From: Coenobita brevimanus
Lineage: Eukaryota > Arthropoda > Malacostraca > Decapoda > Coenobitidae
Length of the DNA: 64,000 bases
Direction of reading: 5' to 3'
Assembly: GCA_032717465.1 (NCBI GenBank)
Contig: CM064653.1
Span: forward strand, 35,318,603-35,382,602
Every line of letters begins with the position of its first letter. Positions within the stretch are counted from its first letter, which is position 1. The notes under the pieces were generated by a model. It did not search any database. It was not told the DNA's origin and was given only the letters and a program-made list of their open reading frames with translations. The position numbers were made by a program, and so were the translations under genes. Shown here in pieces: positions 44,360-55,704 of the stretch.

Positions 44360-47300
44360 GGAGAAAGCAGAGGAAAGCATTCTTTCAATAATATAATGCA
44401 AGCTGATGATGGCAGTGAAGGGATAAGAGAACACATGAATAACTTTCTAATGTGAGGCAGTGTAGTAATTTGGTTACAGAATTTGCACAGTACAAGACAG
44501 TGATGAGTTTATAGTTATTAACAGATGTACAGTAGTGTAATCAGTTTCAGCTTTCATGAACCCTGTCAGTGTGAATTAAATCAAATCAGCATAGAGAGAA
44601 AAGTATTTCTCCAGCAACAGTGTAAGTAGAGCATTCTGTTAATGAGGGTCCAAGAATAGAGAGGGTTAGATTTTTGAGGGTGGAGGTCCAGGTCAGGAGT
44701 GATGACGTCACTTCCATGGATGACTGTACGGTACAAATGTGAGGTGGATTTGATGAGAAGGACAGACAGCCTGTGAGTAAAGTGGAAGAGTACATGTTGG
44801 AAGGAAGAATGGATGGAATGAAGATAAACAGTATGTAGTTTAATTAGGACTGGTATATAAAATGGTCTACTTACTGCAGTCACTTTAGCTGAGGTATGAG
44901 TATGTGCCATGAGGCAATATTGTAGCTATATAAACTGTTTGTACAGTATACTGTATATGTGTACTGCACTGTGAAAATGAGTTGTTGTATATATATATTA
45001 TTGATAAATTTGCTTTGGTTTGCAGATTGTGATATGCATTTACAGACTTTTTGTGGTTTAGTGATATATTTTGCTCTTTATAGATTGTGCATTCATATAG
45101 TTGTGTTTTAAATACTTTTCTTGATTATTGGTTGAACTATGAAAATCCTTTAACTTTTCAGATAGCACTGACTTGGCAAACTCAGTCGAAACGAATGGGA
45201 AAGAGCAGTGATGCTGGTACATAAAGTTACAAAACACAGGGAAGCTAACTACCACCATTGCTACCGGCCCAGAGCTCATTGTCAGTGCTAAGTTCATATT
45301 CCGATAAAAATTGCAGATTTGTGGATAAACTTGTTTTTGAGAATCAGTGACCAGATTTTACTTTTAATGTTGTACTGTAAATAACAATACATGTATATGA
45401 ATTTTTGAATGATTTTTAAGACTGTAATTTGATATTGCTCTGGACATGGTAACTTTACTCATCTAGTTTGTTTTGTGGAATAATATGCATTACTGTACAG
45501 TATATGACTGATGTACATAAGGTATCTTCATTAGTGTATGCATATTCTTGAATGTAATGAAATGTAAATATTACATATGCTACACATTTATGTCATACAG
45601 TATTGTATACTGTGGCTATATGATACACTGCTTCTTGATAAACAATTTAGCATTACAGAAGGAGTCTCCTCTGTAAGCATCAGGAGAGTAAAACCATGAG
45701 GAACTCTCTCAAGGATGTCATATGCCTACTCAGGCTGCATTGTGGGTCAACTAGCTGCTGCTGCTGCTGTTGTCTGTTCTTTAACACAGAGTTCGTCTGA
45801 CAGTGCTCCAGTCATTAATACTAGACATTACACGATGTAAAGTACAACTTAATTACATGAGAAAGTCAGGTAACAAAAATTTAGGATAAATTATAGGTAT
45901 AATGGTAGAGTTCAGATTAATTTAATTTACATCGGCTATTTATGCCATCATACCAAATACAGTAGTCAGCACAGGTAAATACAGTATGTGGTGACTAATT
46001 ACATGAAGGATAAGCAACTGTTAGCATTAGTTTGGGCGGACGCAGAATAACTGGTTGCGCTAACATAAGTTCCAAGTCCAGACTGTGCAGAATATCCTAT
46101 CTGTTGCAGAATATTTATATATATATTTTTTTTAATATTTGCTATGAAAGAGTTGGTGCTATTAGTGAGCAATTTTTCTTATCATACCATGCAATCACTA
46201 TAAAATTTCAGTGCAATCAGTCCAAGCCTTACAGTCAGTTTCTCTCTGAAGTTTGTCAGTACAGTACAAGCATCATTTACAGTACATATGATACTTTGTA
46301 CTGTGTAAGAAAGAAGTACTGTATTGTGAAAAATTCTCAAAGCTTATGTGCATGACAAGGGAAACTGGCAATGTGTACAACTGTACATCTGAGTATCTCT
46401 TTCTTAGCAAAGTGGAAGCAGATAAGAACACTGAAAAAAAAACTCCAGTGAGGAAATACTGAGAGAGAACAGGCAAATAACTTGATTTTTATAAATCTTT
46501 TATCACAATGAAAGGTAATTAATAAGGGCTAAGTTATATTTGCATTTTCATTTCATCAGTACAATGCCTGTCTATTGCCAGATGCCTGAATCCCATAAGG
46601 GGTGGCCACAATGCCAATATGATTTAAACATCTTATTCTAACTGCTGCTTTCAATGACATGTGGGAATTTTCATGACTGCCTACTATATTATAGTGGTTG
46701 TTAACATTAGGAATTACAGTAGACTGAATGTCAGTAATTTAGTACAGTATACAAAAATGTGGGTAACTTGGAAAAATTATGCTGTTACAGTATACAGTAC
46801 TTAAGTGCTTCTACAATGAATGGATAGGTCATTATTAATTAACTGCTTGTGTACTGAAGATCACGTGAATTTTTTATCCATTTACAATACAGAGATTGGC
46901 TTGTGTAACTAATATATTGTTTAATCTACTGGCATTATTTCATATTGTCTGTGATATTCACTCTTTTGAACTGAGGTAACCAACCCTTGGTCTAACTCTT
47001 TCTTCTGTTACTGGTAATAGCACTGTTGGCTCACATATTTTTCAATACTGTATGTGGTTTTGACAACTTAATTTATTGCTGTAAGCTGAATTATTAGCAC
47101 TACGATTTAATGCTATCCAGGTATTTTGGTTACCATGGTTGCATAGTTATCTTGCAATTATTAATGCAATTCATAACTAAAGCCACAAGTTGCCATTTCT
47201 GTAACATTGTTGCCAACAGTTATGTGTAAAAATAGCAAGATACAAAGAATTGCAGTTTAGATGTTGATACTGCACTGAGAAGCTGAGCTTTGTTAAGCTG

Positions 47301-50300
47301 AGTCACATTTCTTTCTGTTATACAGTTGGGATCATACTGTACAGTACTTAAAGGTTCTGGATGCTGAGGCTTGGTTAATATACATGTATATTTTTTCTCT
47401 TTCAACCAGATGTAAGATATGTGGTTGATTGTCTTAGAATTGTGTGTTATGGAATTTTACTTATTAAACAAGTCTTGAAGTTGTTGCTTATAGTGTGTAT
47501 CATTCTAATACAGCAACCACAATTATCCAGTAACCTTTATGGTTCTTATAATACTAGAAGATGATGGACAAGTTTAAAGACAAAGTAATTATTTTAATAA
47601 ATTATATGAATGTGCTCATTTGAAATAAGTGTTAGAAGTATATATTTATATACATTACATTAATATTCACTGCACTAAATAAATTGCAGCATCAGTATGA
47701 ACTCATTAACTTACAATACATAGTAAGCAAAATGATATGCATCAGAGTGGCAATGATAATACATGGTCCATGTTATATAGCTCTAGAGAACAGTGGATAA
47801 TACAAGGAAGTGGGATGAGGAGGAATATTAGATTGGTGATACATGTGTTTCATGGTAGCTTTTCAGAGTCAGAGAGTGAGCGGTTGATTGTACATGTCGC
47901 AGCTGCACTCTGGTGAAAAGCTATGAAATTGAGTTAATTAGTGTTTAAGGTAAGACTGGGGGTATAATCTCTTAGTAGTATGCAGTACCTGTACTGAAAA
48001 AATGTACCGTGCTTTATGCAGTACTTTATAATTTATTTAGAATATAATTAAAATTATGATAGACATAGTTGACCTGTCATTTTAATTCATTATTATTTTT
48101 ATTACCTTGTTAATACAGCTTGGATTTTGTGTACTTTATACAGTAATGAAGCATTTGTATGTCAGGTATACATGAAAAATAAACATTCATAATATAGTAC
48201 AGTACTGTCTAACCATTTTGAAATATGAACTTGATGTTAGTATAAAAAATTTAGTAATTTTATACCTAATGATTACCTTGCATTTTAGAGCTGGGGGAAA
48301 AAAAAAAAAAAAAAAAAAAAAAAATCCTTACTGCTTTGCAGTAAGTCCTTGTTCTGTGATATTTTTCTACTTCATCCATACATCACAAACTTTGAATTTA
48401 TATAATAAATGCTAAAATTTTTTCAACCTGGTTATGAAGAGGTGAATCTAGTAAAATATTTTTGAGAGCAGAATGATATATGGAACAATAAAGTTACTGT
48501 ACAAGTATATTGTTCTATTCAAAGATATTTGATAGTACAGTACAGTATGTTTTATGACAATTTAAATGAAATACAGTGAAGTGCCAGGTACACATGTATG
48601 CAGCCATTACAGCTTGTCAGCTGTTGCTGGCATGTCCATTTACAGTATCTGAGAGGAGATTTTTCCCAGTTTAATGATCTTTCCTGGGTGTGTCAGATTA
48701 GTGATGAAGGAGCAGTGGGAGCTGAGCACAGAACCACGATGCAACTAAAGAATGGTGACCTAAGCCTAACAAGACTGATATGCTAAATATCTCCAGTGCT
48801 ACTCTGTATCTGGTGAGTTAGATACAGTATTCCATGTTACAGCATTACATAAAGAAATTGAGTGATATATGCTTGCTATAAGATAATACACATAGCTATA
48901 AATATATATATCTATGTTTACAAGTGTGACATAACTAAGTTAAGGAGAAACTGTCAACACTGTCATCCAGGACTGAGTATAGTAAGAAGTTTTACTTCAC
49001 TAAAAGCACATTCCCTTAATTAATGCCTGTTTAGAGCTCCTAATATGTCTAGTGCAGGAGCCTAACACCACACATTACTGATACACAGACTAATGTCAGG
49101 AGTAGCAGCACAGTGGCCACTCCATGACACTCTCAGCTGCAACTTGAGCCTGGGGATTGCAGTACATCACCCTCTAGTCACTGGGTTTTTAATTGTCTGC
49201 TAATACATACACTAATAGTACTCATTACACTTACCATAATATATATAGCACTGTACTTTAATAAGCCTGCACCAGTCAGGCAAACTTTTTTTTTTTTTTT
49301 TTTTTTAAGTACCTAATACTGTACTTACTATCTCTTTTTATTTCCATGCATATTTCATCCAGAAGGAGAATGACATTTTTATGACGATATGCAATGTACA
49401 GTGCCAATAAGATTTCTGTCAGCTAAAGGTATTTGCATATATTTTCTCATTTATGATCACTTCAATTGTACCAGACAATGCAAAGTTAGAATAAAGGACA
49501 TACTCGTAAAGTACTTTTAATGATAATGATTCACTACACAGCTGTTCTTAGTGGATATTGTCTATGCTTTACTATTGATTGAGATAAAATTGAAGCTCTA
49601 AACTGCAGCAGATATTCCTCATGACAAGAACTATTGCCTCCACTCATATTTAAGCCTTTCTAATATAGTAATTGTTATCTGGCCACTAAGTAACTGTAGC
49701 TCAACATGTGTGACTTACTCTACCACTTATTTATTATTTTGTTTTTGGACTGCTACGGAAGGTATAAGTAAGTTAAAATATTAGGTTGTCAGGTAGCAAA
49801 ATACAGTATCCTCCATTCACAGCTATTACCGACTAAATTTTTTAAATAGAATTTAGAACTTCTTATCGATCTGTAGCTCATTACCTTTAACAGTAGTTAC
49901 AGCAACACAGAAACTAACAGACTGACAAGCAAGAGAGAACACTTATGTTTATATGTTGCCTGCCTCTACTTACACCAAATGAACCAACTCAGTAACTATG
50001 GAACTAACAGCTGTTTCTTTAAGCTGAGATTGTGATGGGGAAAGCAGGCCCCCCAAATTTTTAAGGACACATTTGAAATGCATGATGGGAGAAGAGCATG
50101 TTTTGGCTTCTCTACCTCACTGCTGAATTCATTCTGTAATGTGGCTGACCACATTTTATACCCATAGGTGTTCCATAATATATGACTTAGATATGGGCTT
50201 GCCTACCCTTTCACGCACTAAGTAAAAAGAATCCAGCCATAAGTCTCTTGGGTAATGATTGTATGAGAAACTGCACTAGGAAGAAAGTGTCAGTAAGGAT

Positions 50301-51650
50301 GGATTGTTACCCAAGCAAAGAAAGGCAAATGAACAACTGAGACTACTTGTAGATGAAGGATAACTAAATCTGCTTATTGTATATTACCTTTACAATAGTT
50401 AGTCACTGAACATAGTAATTATTACAGCATTAAATAATACAGTATCAAAAGGAACAACAATTCAAATAAAGCCAAAATTCTTGTATTAAACATAGGAAGG
50501 AATGAAGGGATAAAATGGGTCATAGTGTGGGAACCAGCCGGGCATCGCACAGACAGGCAACCGGAGGGAATCTTACCCTGGCCTCACTCTTGGCTCAGAA
50601 CCTTTTAACAAGCAACAATTCTCACATCAGTAACATTTTATTATATACAGTTTTTATATTATGCAATAGATTTTGTTAGGGGGAGAGCCTAAAGAGATGT
50701 AAAGCAACTTGATTTAAGGATGTACTGAAAGCTTAGATAGCCCTGAGTGGGGAACAGGCTTATGGGGTTCAGAACTGCATAAGAAAATGTTTTTAGATGC
50801 TTAGTTGATGTAAAGAGTTTATTGGATTCTTGATATTTTCATCAAATTTCCTATGGTATAGACTGGTTAGTACAAGTGAATCTGAAATTATCAGTAGTAA
50901 AATAGACATTCAGTAATGCATTTTTCTTAACAGATTATGTATTTGACATGAAAAAAGTGGATATACAGTATGGTGATTACAGCAATTGAAGAAGGAATAG
51001 TTCTCTGAAAGTTTCACTGAAGAAGCAGGAAAATCAGTCAGATTTTGTTTTTTTCTTTTTTTTGAGAGGGTAAAATTTTTGTAACTGCCAGCCCCTAGTT
51101 GTGTGACAGTGATATCTTGATAGATGACAAGCCATGATATGAAGTGTCATTCTTAGGATTTGCATACATTTAGTGTATAAATCTGGTACAGTACATAGTG
51201 TATATATGGGGTATGAACAGTGGTACATTGTAACAGAAAATTCATCATGTTTTTACAAAATTATGCATAGGGGATAGTTATTTGTAGAATACTACCACCA
51301 CCCATTTACACAGATTGGGAGCTTTTTTAGACGCGAGATATAATAGTGACAATTACGTGCTTTAGCAATTAAACTGTTTATACAGAACTGTCATCAGGTA
51401 AATTTTTACATCATTACAGAAATACAGTTCATGACAGCTCTTGGTGTGATTTTCATTTTTACAATATTTAGTTTCAGATAACTGAAGTGCAGTATTCCTG
51501 GCTTTGAAGAGCATCAATATCTTGTGATGGGATGGAGTTATACTGTGTTGAAGTGTGAGAGATGGAATGGATTGTAGGTGAGGGTGCACAGAGCTTTTGG
51601 ATGAGGGGAGAGAAGAGAATGGGAGCATGGGTAAGTATTGGAAAGATGCT
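44360..51650. other. TE-poor AT-rich region, no gene recognised
   Basis: No ORF with family resemblance and no exon I can support on either strand. Contents noted: many TACAGTA/TACTGTA motifs, a (GCT)n/CTG run near 45.76 kb, an A run at 48298-48324 and a T run at 49286-49306 (possible old retroposon tails), and the tail-only insertion at 46561-46615. It lies downstream (3') of the calmodulin-like gene. Lineage-specific or short exons could be missed. Confidence 0.5.
46561..46615 (-). mobile_element. Orphan RTE-A/SINE-T tail, 39 bp, with 8-bp duplication
   Basis: ACAATGCC occurs at 46561-46568 and 46608-46615. Between them on plus is TGTCTATTGCCAGATGCC...AAGGGGTGGCC: the terminal segment shared by RTE-A and SINE-T, in antisense, and nothing else. 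An extremely 5'-truncated insertion. Confidence 0.9.
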
Positions 51651-51654
51651 TTAA

Positions 51655-51942
51655 CCCCTAGGATGCAGCAGCCCATAATGTTTCCTATATCTGTGGTGTG
51701 GGATAACCGGTTAAAAAAAATCGTGTTTTCATCATGTGTTTTAACCCATTTATACATAACCAAACAAGGTGACATTTTATTCAGACAGAGTTTACACTCC
51801 ACACTGACAATTTTCGACCCACTCATCAAGCATAAGCATGCAGTAGGCGCGAAAAATTTCACAAAATTATATGTGGCTCTTCCGGAATGTACGATGCAGT
51901 CTACCTATCGGCATTTCCGGAATGTGCTATGCAGTCGAAGGG
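51655..51942. mobile_element. piggyBac-type MITE, 288 bp
   Basis: TTAA on both sides (51651-51654, 51943-51946). The ends are CCCCTAGGATGCAGCA and the inverse of CCCTTCGACTGCATAGCA, an imperfect inverted repeat starting CCC. A TTCCGGAATGT.C.ATGCAGTC unit is repeated twice near the right end. No ORF of its own. Confidence 0.75.
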
Positions 51943-51949
51943 TTAAAGA

Positions 51950-52594
51950 AGCACCGGTATTTGTATTGGGGGGTTTGTGGGTAAACTGTGAGGTGGACGT
52001 GGAATTTGGGTAAGCTGTGAGAATGTGAAAAGGTAATGCATTTGGAGAGAGTTCGGGTGAGGTATATTTTGGAATGGAAATACAGTATTAGTGAAGTGTG
52101 AAAGCAATGAAATATATTTAGAGGGACTTTTATTATGAAGGGAGTGTGGGTAACATGCATGAGTAAAGAGTATGGGTACACTCAAAGGGAATGGGAATGG
52201 AGACAAAATGTTTGGGTGTTGATACAGTGCAAGCACAGGAGGACTCAGGATGGGGCGTACAGATGAATGGCATGTGGATATGATATGAGGGTGGAAGGGA
52301 TAAGCGAGTGAGGTGTAAGACTGGAGCTGAAGTGTAAAAGAGTGAGTTAAGGTGTACAGGCAGAGAATGAGTGTGAGTGGGGCATTAGGGAGTTTGTGCG
52401 TGGTTATGACGGTAGAGGCAGCCCGTCTCTGGAAGCCTTGGAGTAGCAACATCTCACTGCAGTTTGTATTGCTGAGCAACATGGCATTACACATTATGTA
52501 TTTCCTAATGTATGATTTAAATGTAAGAAGTTATTTGGTTAATAAATCAATTTCTTTACCAAAAAGTATTATAATAATCGAATGCATATATATC

Positions 52595-52595
<1 letters not shown>
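51950..52595. other. No gene seen
   Basis: Purine-rich on plus in 51.95-52.4 kb (GGAATGGGAATGGAGAC and similar). No coding or repeat family recognised. Confidence 0.5.
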
Positions 52596-52692
<97 letters not shown>

Positions 52693-52705
52693 TATATATA
52701 TATAA

Positions 52706-52768
<63 letters not shown>
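52596..52768. repeat. Long (TA)n tract with periodic ATTCATA interruptions
   Basis: TA repeats interrupted three times by AATTCATA, so the tract itself looks duplicated. Capable of extensive self-pairing. Confidence 0.95.
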
Positions 52769-52770
<2 letters not shown>

Positions 52771-53599
52771 CATATTTATAAATGTGTGTAGATTCCAGCA
52801 ATGAAAGTGTGAAGTACTAGAACTCTAAAATATGATTTAGCGATAGATATTATATACTGACTCTGATATATAGACCGGTATATACAGTATACTGATTTCT
52901 GTAATGCACTTTAATTACATTTACCTCTTCAACAGATAAGTCAACCTTGGTGGACAGTGTTCTTCCCTATTTACTTCACAACATATAAATCAGGACAATT
53001 ACTACTTTATAAATGAGAAACTTGTCTGAAAGATCTGCCAAAAGGATGATGATTCCTTCCCACCAGTACCTACTGCTTTCATATTATCCGGGCACCAACA
53101 TTCTAAAACCAGACATCATCATCATAACACACACATCACCACCTCGACAAACCACTAACTGCCATTTCTTGTGTAGATTAGTAAAAAGCAAATCTTCCCC
53201 TTTCAATACTAGTGAAAATTATTCTTTTGATTTTCAGTACAGAAGACTGACAATGGACCATCATGTGATAACTTCATATGAATAAACAAGATTTTCGTAT
53301 GGATGCCAAATGGTAATGGAACTAGAAAATTACACTGTTCAGGCTTTTACAGATTTTCTCCTCTCTTCTGATGATCTTACTAAGGAGACATTTTTTGTGT
53401 GTGTGAACAAAAGTTAAAACCACTCGCTGATGAGGCCACTAGAGTCACCATTGTTAGTCTTCCATGTGTTTTAAGAGGGCATTTGATGTAACAAAATATA
53501 TCAGGTAAAATAATTATACAAAAGTACAAAAACCCTTTATGTACACGACAGTATTTGTGGTGGTGGCCTGGGGCGGTGGAGGGAGGGGGTAGGAGCAGC

Positions 53600-53631
53600 T
53601 TAGTGCTTTCTTGCAATGATGTTCACAAACT
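53600..53631 (-). CDS. Calmodulin-like protein, last coding exon
   Basis: After acceptor TTCCTTGCAG, 32 bases encode (E)FVNIIARKH and TAA (53600-53602). Joined to GAAG of the previous exon this gives NYEEFVNIIARKH, matching calmodulin's NYEEFV-hydrophobic-hydrophobic C-terminal end but with a different last few residues and the same length class. The phase agrees exactly. The short exon is far (5.5 kb) from its neighbour but the acceptor has a good pyrimidine run. 3' UTR follows toward lower coordinates; I found no unambiguous poly(A) signal. Confidence 0.85.
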
Positions 53632-53899
53632 CTGCAAGGAAAAGAAGACATTAGTTTTGCCACAGATGAGCCACAAGCATGTACAGAATCATCATTATTT
53701 GTCATCATCATTATGCCAACCGTATTTGCTACCTAAAGATGGGGTGAGGCAAGATCCAGAAACAAAGAAAAACATGATTGTGAGAAAACTATGAACAGCG
53801 AGCCTAGCGAAACTGGCCGTAGAACCATTCACATATTCATATGTTCAGAATCTTAGTTCTGCCCCCACAAGAATGAATAATAAGCTGGTAGCCAGCAAA

Positions 53900-54330
53900 A
53901 AAGCCGCTCTTTCCATCAATGGCAAATCAAAACTGAGCCAAAGTCAAGATCCATTAATTTCAAGCTACCTGGTCACACTTTGTTACTAAGTCTGGAGGTA
54001 AGAGAAAGACAGAATAATGAATTAAGAAGATAGTTCCAGATCTGCCCAGTTACATGTATAAAGGACCAAGAATACTTATTAACTTTTGAATTAGAGATCT
54101 GGACAGAAAAGAAGTGACTGTGTTGCTAGACAGGTGCTGTGCACCCACCACAGTGAGGAAGGGATGAAAGCAGACAGTTCAGATGAACAGTGATCATGGA
54201 AATAGCGATAGTAGAGAGATAGTGAAGCAACACTGTGACGAAGAGAGAGGCTGAAGGGAGTCAGTAAGACAAGGGGTGCCGATGAGACAAAATTAATTTG
54301 ATTCCGTCTTGAGCTGCACTGCACAGAGGA
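53900..54330 (-). mobile_element. Jockey-type LINE 3' fragment
   Basis: The minus strand contains SVASLSLYYRYFHDHCSSELSAFIP (in two overlapping parts) and the downstream region also present at 21.2-21.6 kb. Lies in the last intron of the calmodulin-like gene, same strand as the gene. 5'-truncated and frame-broken. Confidence 0.75.
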
Positions 54331-54489
54331 AAAAAAAAAAGGTAAAAAGGCAGCACTGCTCAGAGGTAAAGAATGTTCTGAAATGGTTTAGCACACTCAA
54401 TCTCTGGGAAACAGAGTTAGCAAGGGAAGTAGAATAATATTTGTTTTAAATGCCATGTGTAGAGGATGGAAAATGATGTAAATCTCCAT

Positions 54490-55110
54490 ACATTCTCTGT
54501 CAAACCAGTTTTATCTCATGTCAAATTCCTGGCTTTAATAATGTCCATACCTAACTTTCTCACTAACTCGTATCATATCCATCCACCATTTTGTTGGCCA
54601 CCACACTTCCCACTTGCAAACTCATTCACATGTACAGTACAGGTACTCATTTCACCACCCTGCCTATATTCAATCTCTTCATGTGACCATATCATTTAAG
54701 CACTTTCCCTTCAACATTGTAATCAATAGGTATTATTGTTCCACAGCTTTCTTGAATTGCTATTATTCTCATGCTGTTCACTCTCTGCAGACAACATTTA
54801 TTCCTTAACAGCCATATTTCCATAACTTCTAGTCTTGACCCTTCACACTCATGTATACCAAAATTATCTCACAATCACACAATAATTTGAGCATCAATAC
54901 ACCTTCAGGTAGTCCTCTTGTTGTCTTTGTACTGAGACCTCTGTTTCATATTATAATATTCATAGCACTGGCCACTTTTTTTTTTTCCTTTAGTCACTCT
55001 GTTTTCTGCTTCATTTACACATTTACTTCTGTTTTTTGTGAATTCCCTGAGGTACCAAAACTGTTTCACCAGTTTAAGTCCTTCCATTTAGCAGTACATT
55101 ACATAAAAAA
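54490..55110 (-). mobile_element. RTE-C-like fragment, very degenerate
   Basis: Minus-strand LKLVKQFWYLREFTKNRSKC, VNEAENRVTKGKKKSGQ and neighbouring sequence correspond to the segment around 4.56-4.76 kb (LELVRVFKYMSTVIEKRGKC, KEVESRVTQGRKVAG). Intronic. No intact frame. Confidence 0.65.
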
Positions 55111-55704
55111 TCACCTCAATCAACAACCACACCTCTGCAAAAACTCTGCAAAGTAAAGAGTTAATTCAGCTGGTGAATCTGCTAACCCAGACCTACAGAT
55201 CTGGTGCCATTATTCCTTTCTGCTAAAAAAGTAAAGAATAATGTGAAGGGTGCCTTAATGACTGCCCACTGCTCATTCCTCTTGCAAAGTAAAAGTGACA
55301 GAGACGAGGAGGAGGTGTCAGGGAAGAAAGAAGTGTATATTAATACGACATAATGGGTAAATAAGTAATGAAAAATGTCTAAGTAAATAAACCTGTGTAA
55401 TTACCTGATACTGTGTGAGTATTTGTCCTGTACAGAAAATATAGAATATGGAGTATACAGTATATCTCGTTCACTAATAAGAAAGCGAAAATAGAACTAA
55501 AAGGAGACAGGACAGCAGGCCTATTCATCAGACTTCAGGGAAGTGGCCGATATATTCCATCATTTGCCATTTGTGTCTTTCAGGTTTTAGGCTCTATTTC
55601 TTATTTTATCAACTTTTCACAACACAGCCACTTCAGTTGAAAAACTGACCATTATGAATTGTGTCAAGTTTAAAAAGGGATGCAATCTTATCGTGTGCAT
55701 TGCT

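Noticed and set aside
48218..48415. ORF with poly-Lys
   Set aside because: It is a poly(A) run with no coding context.
50520..50640. Possible tRNA gene in a GC-richer patch
   Set aside because: No A and B box pair at tRNA spacing and no cloverleaf could be drawn.
51597..52013. 138-codon plus ORF
   Set aside because: It runs across a TTAA-flanked MITE and into flanking sequence, so it is accidental.
55654..55704. N-terminus of the RTE-A endonuclease ORF at 55654
   Set aside because: These 51 bases lie outside the 11-bp target-site duplication and are intron sequence of the host gene.
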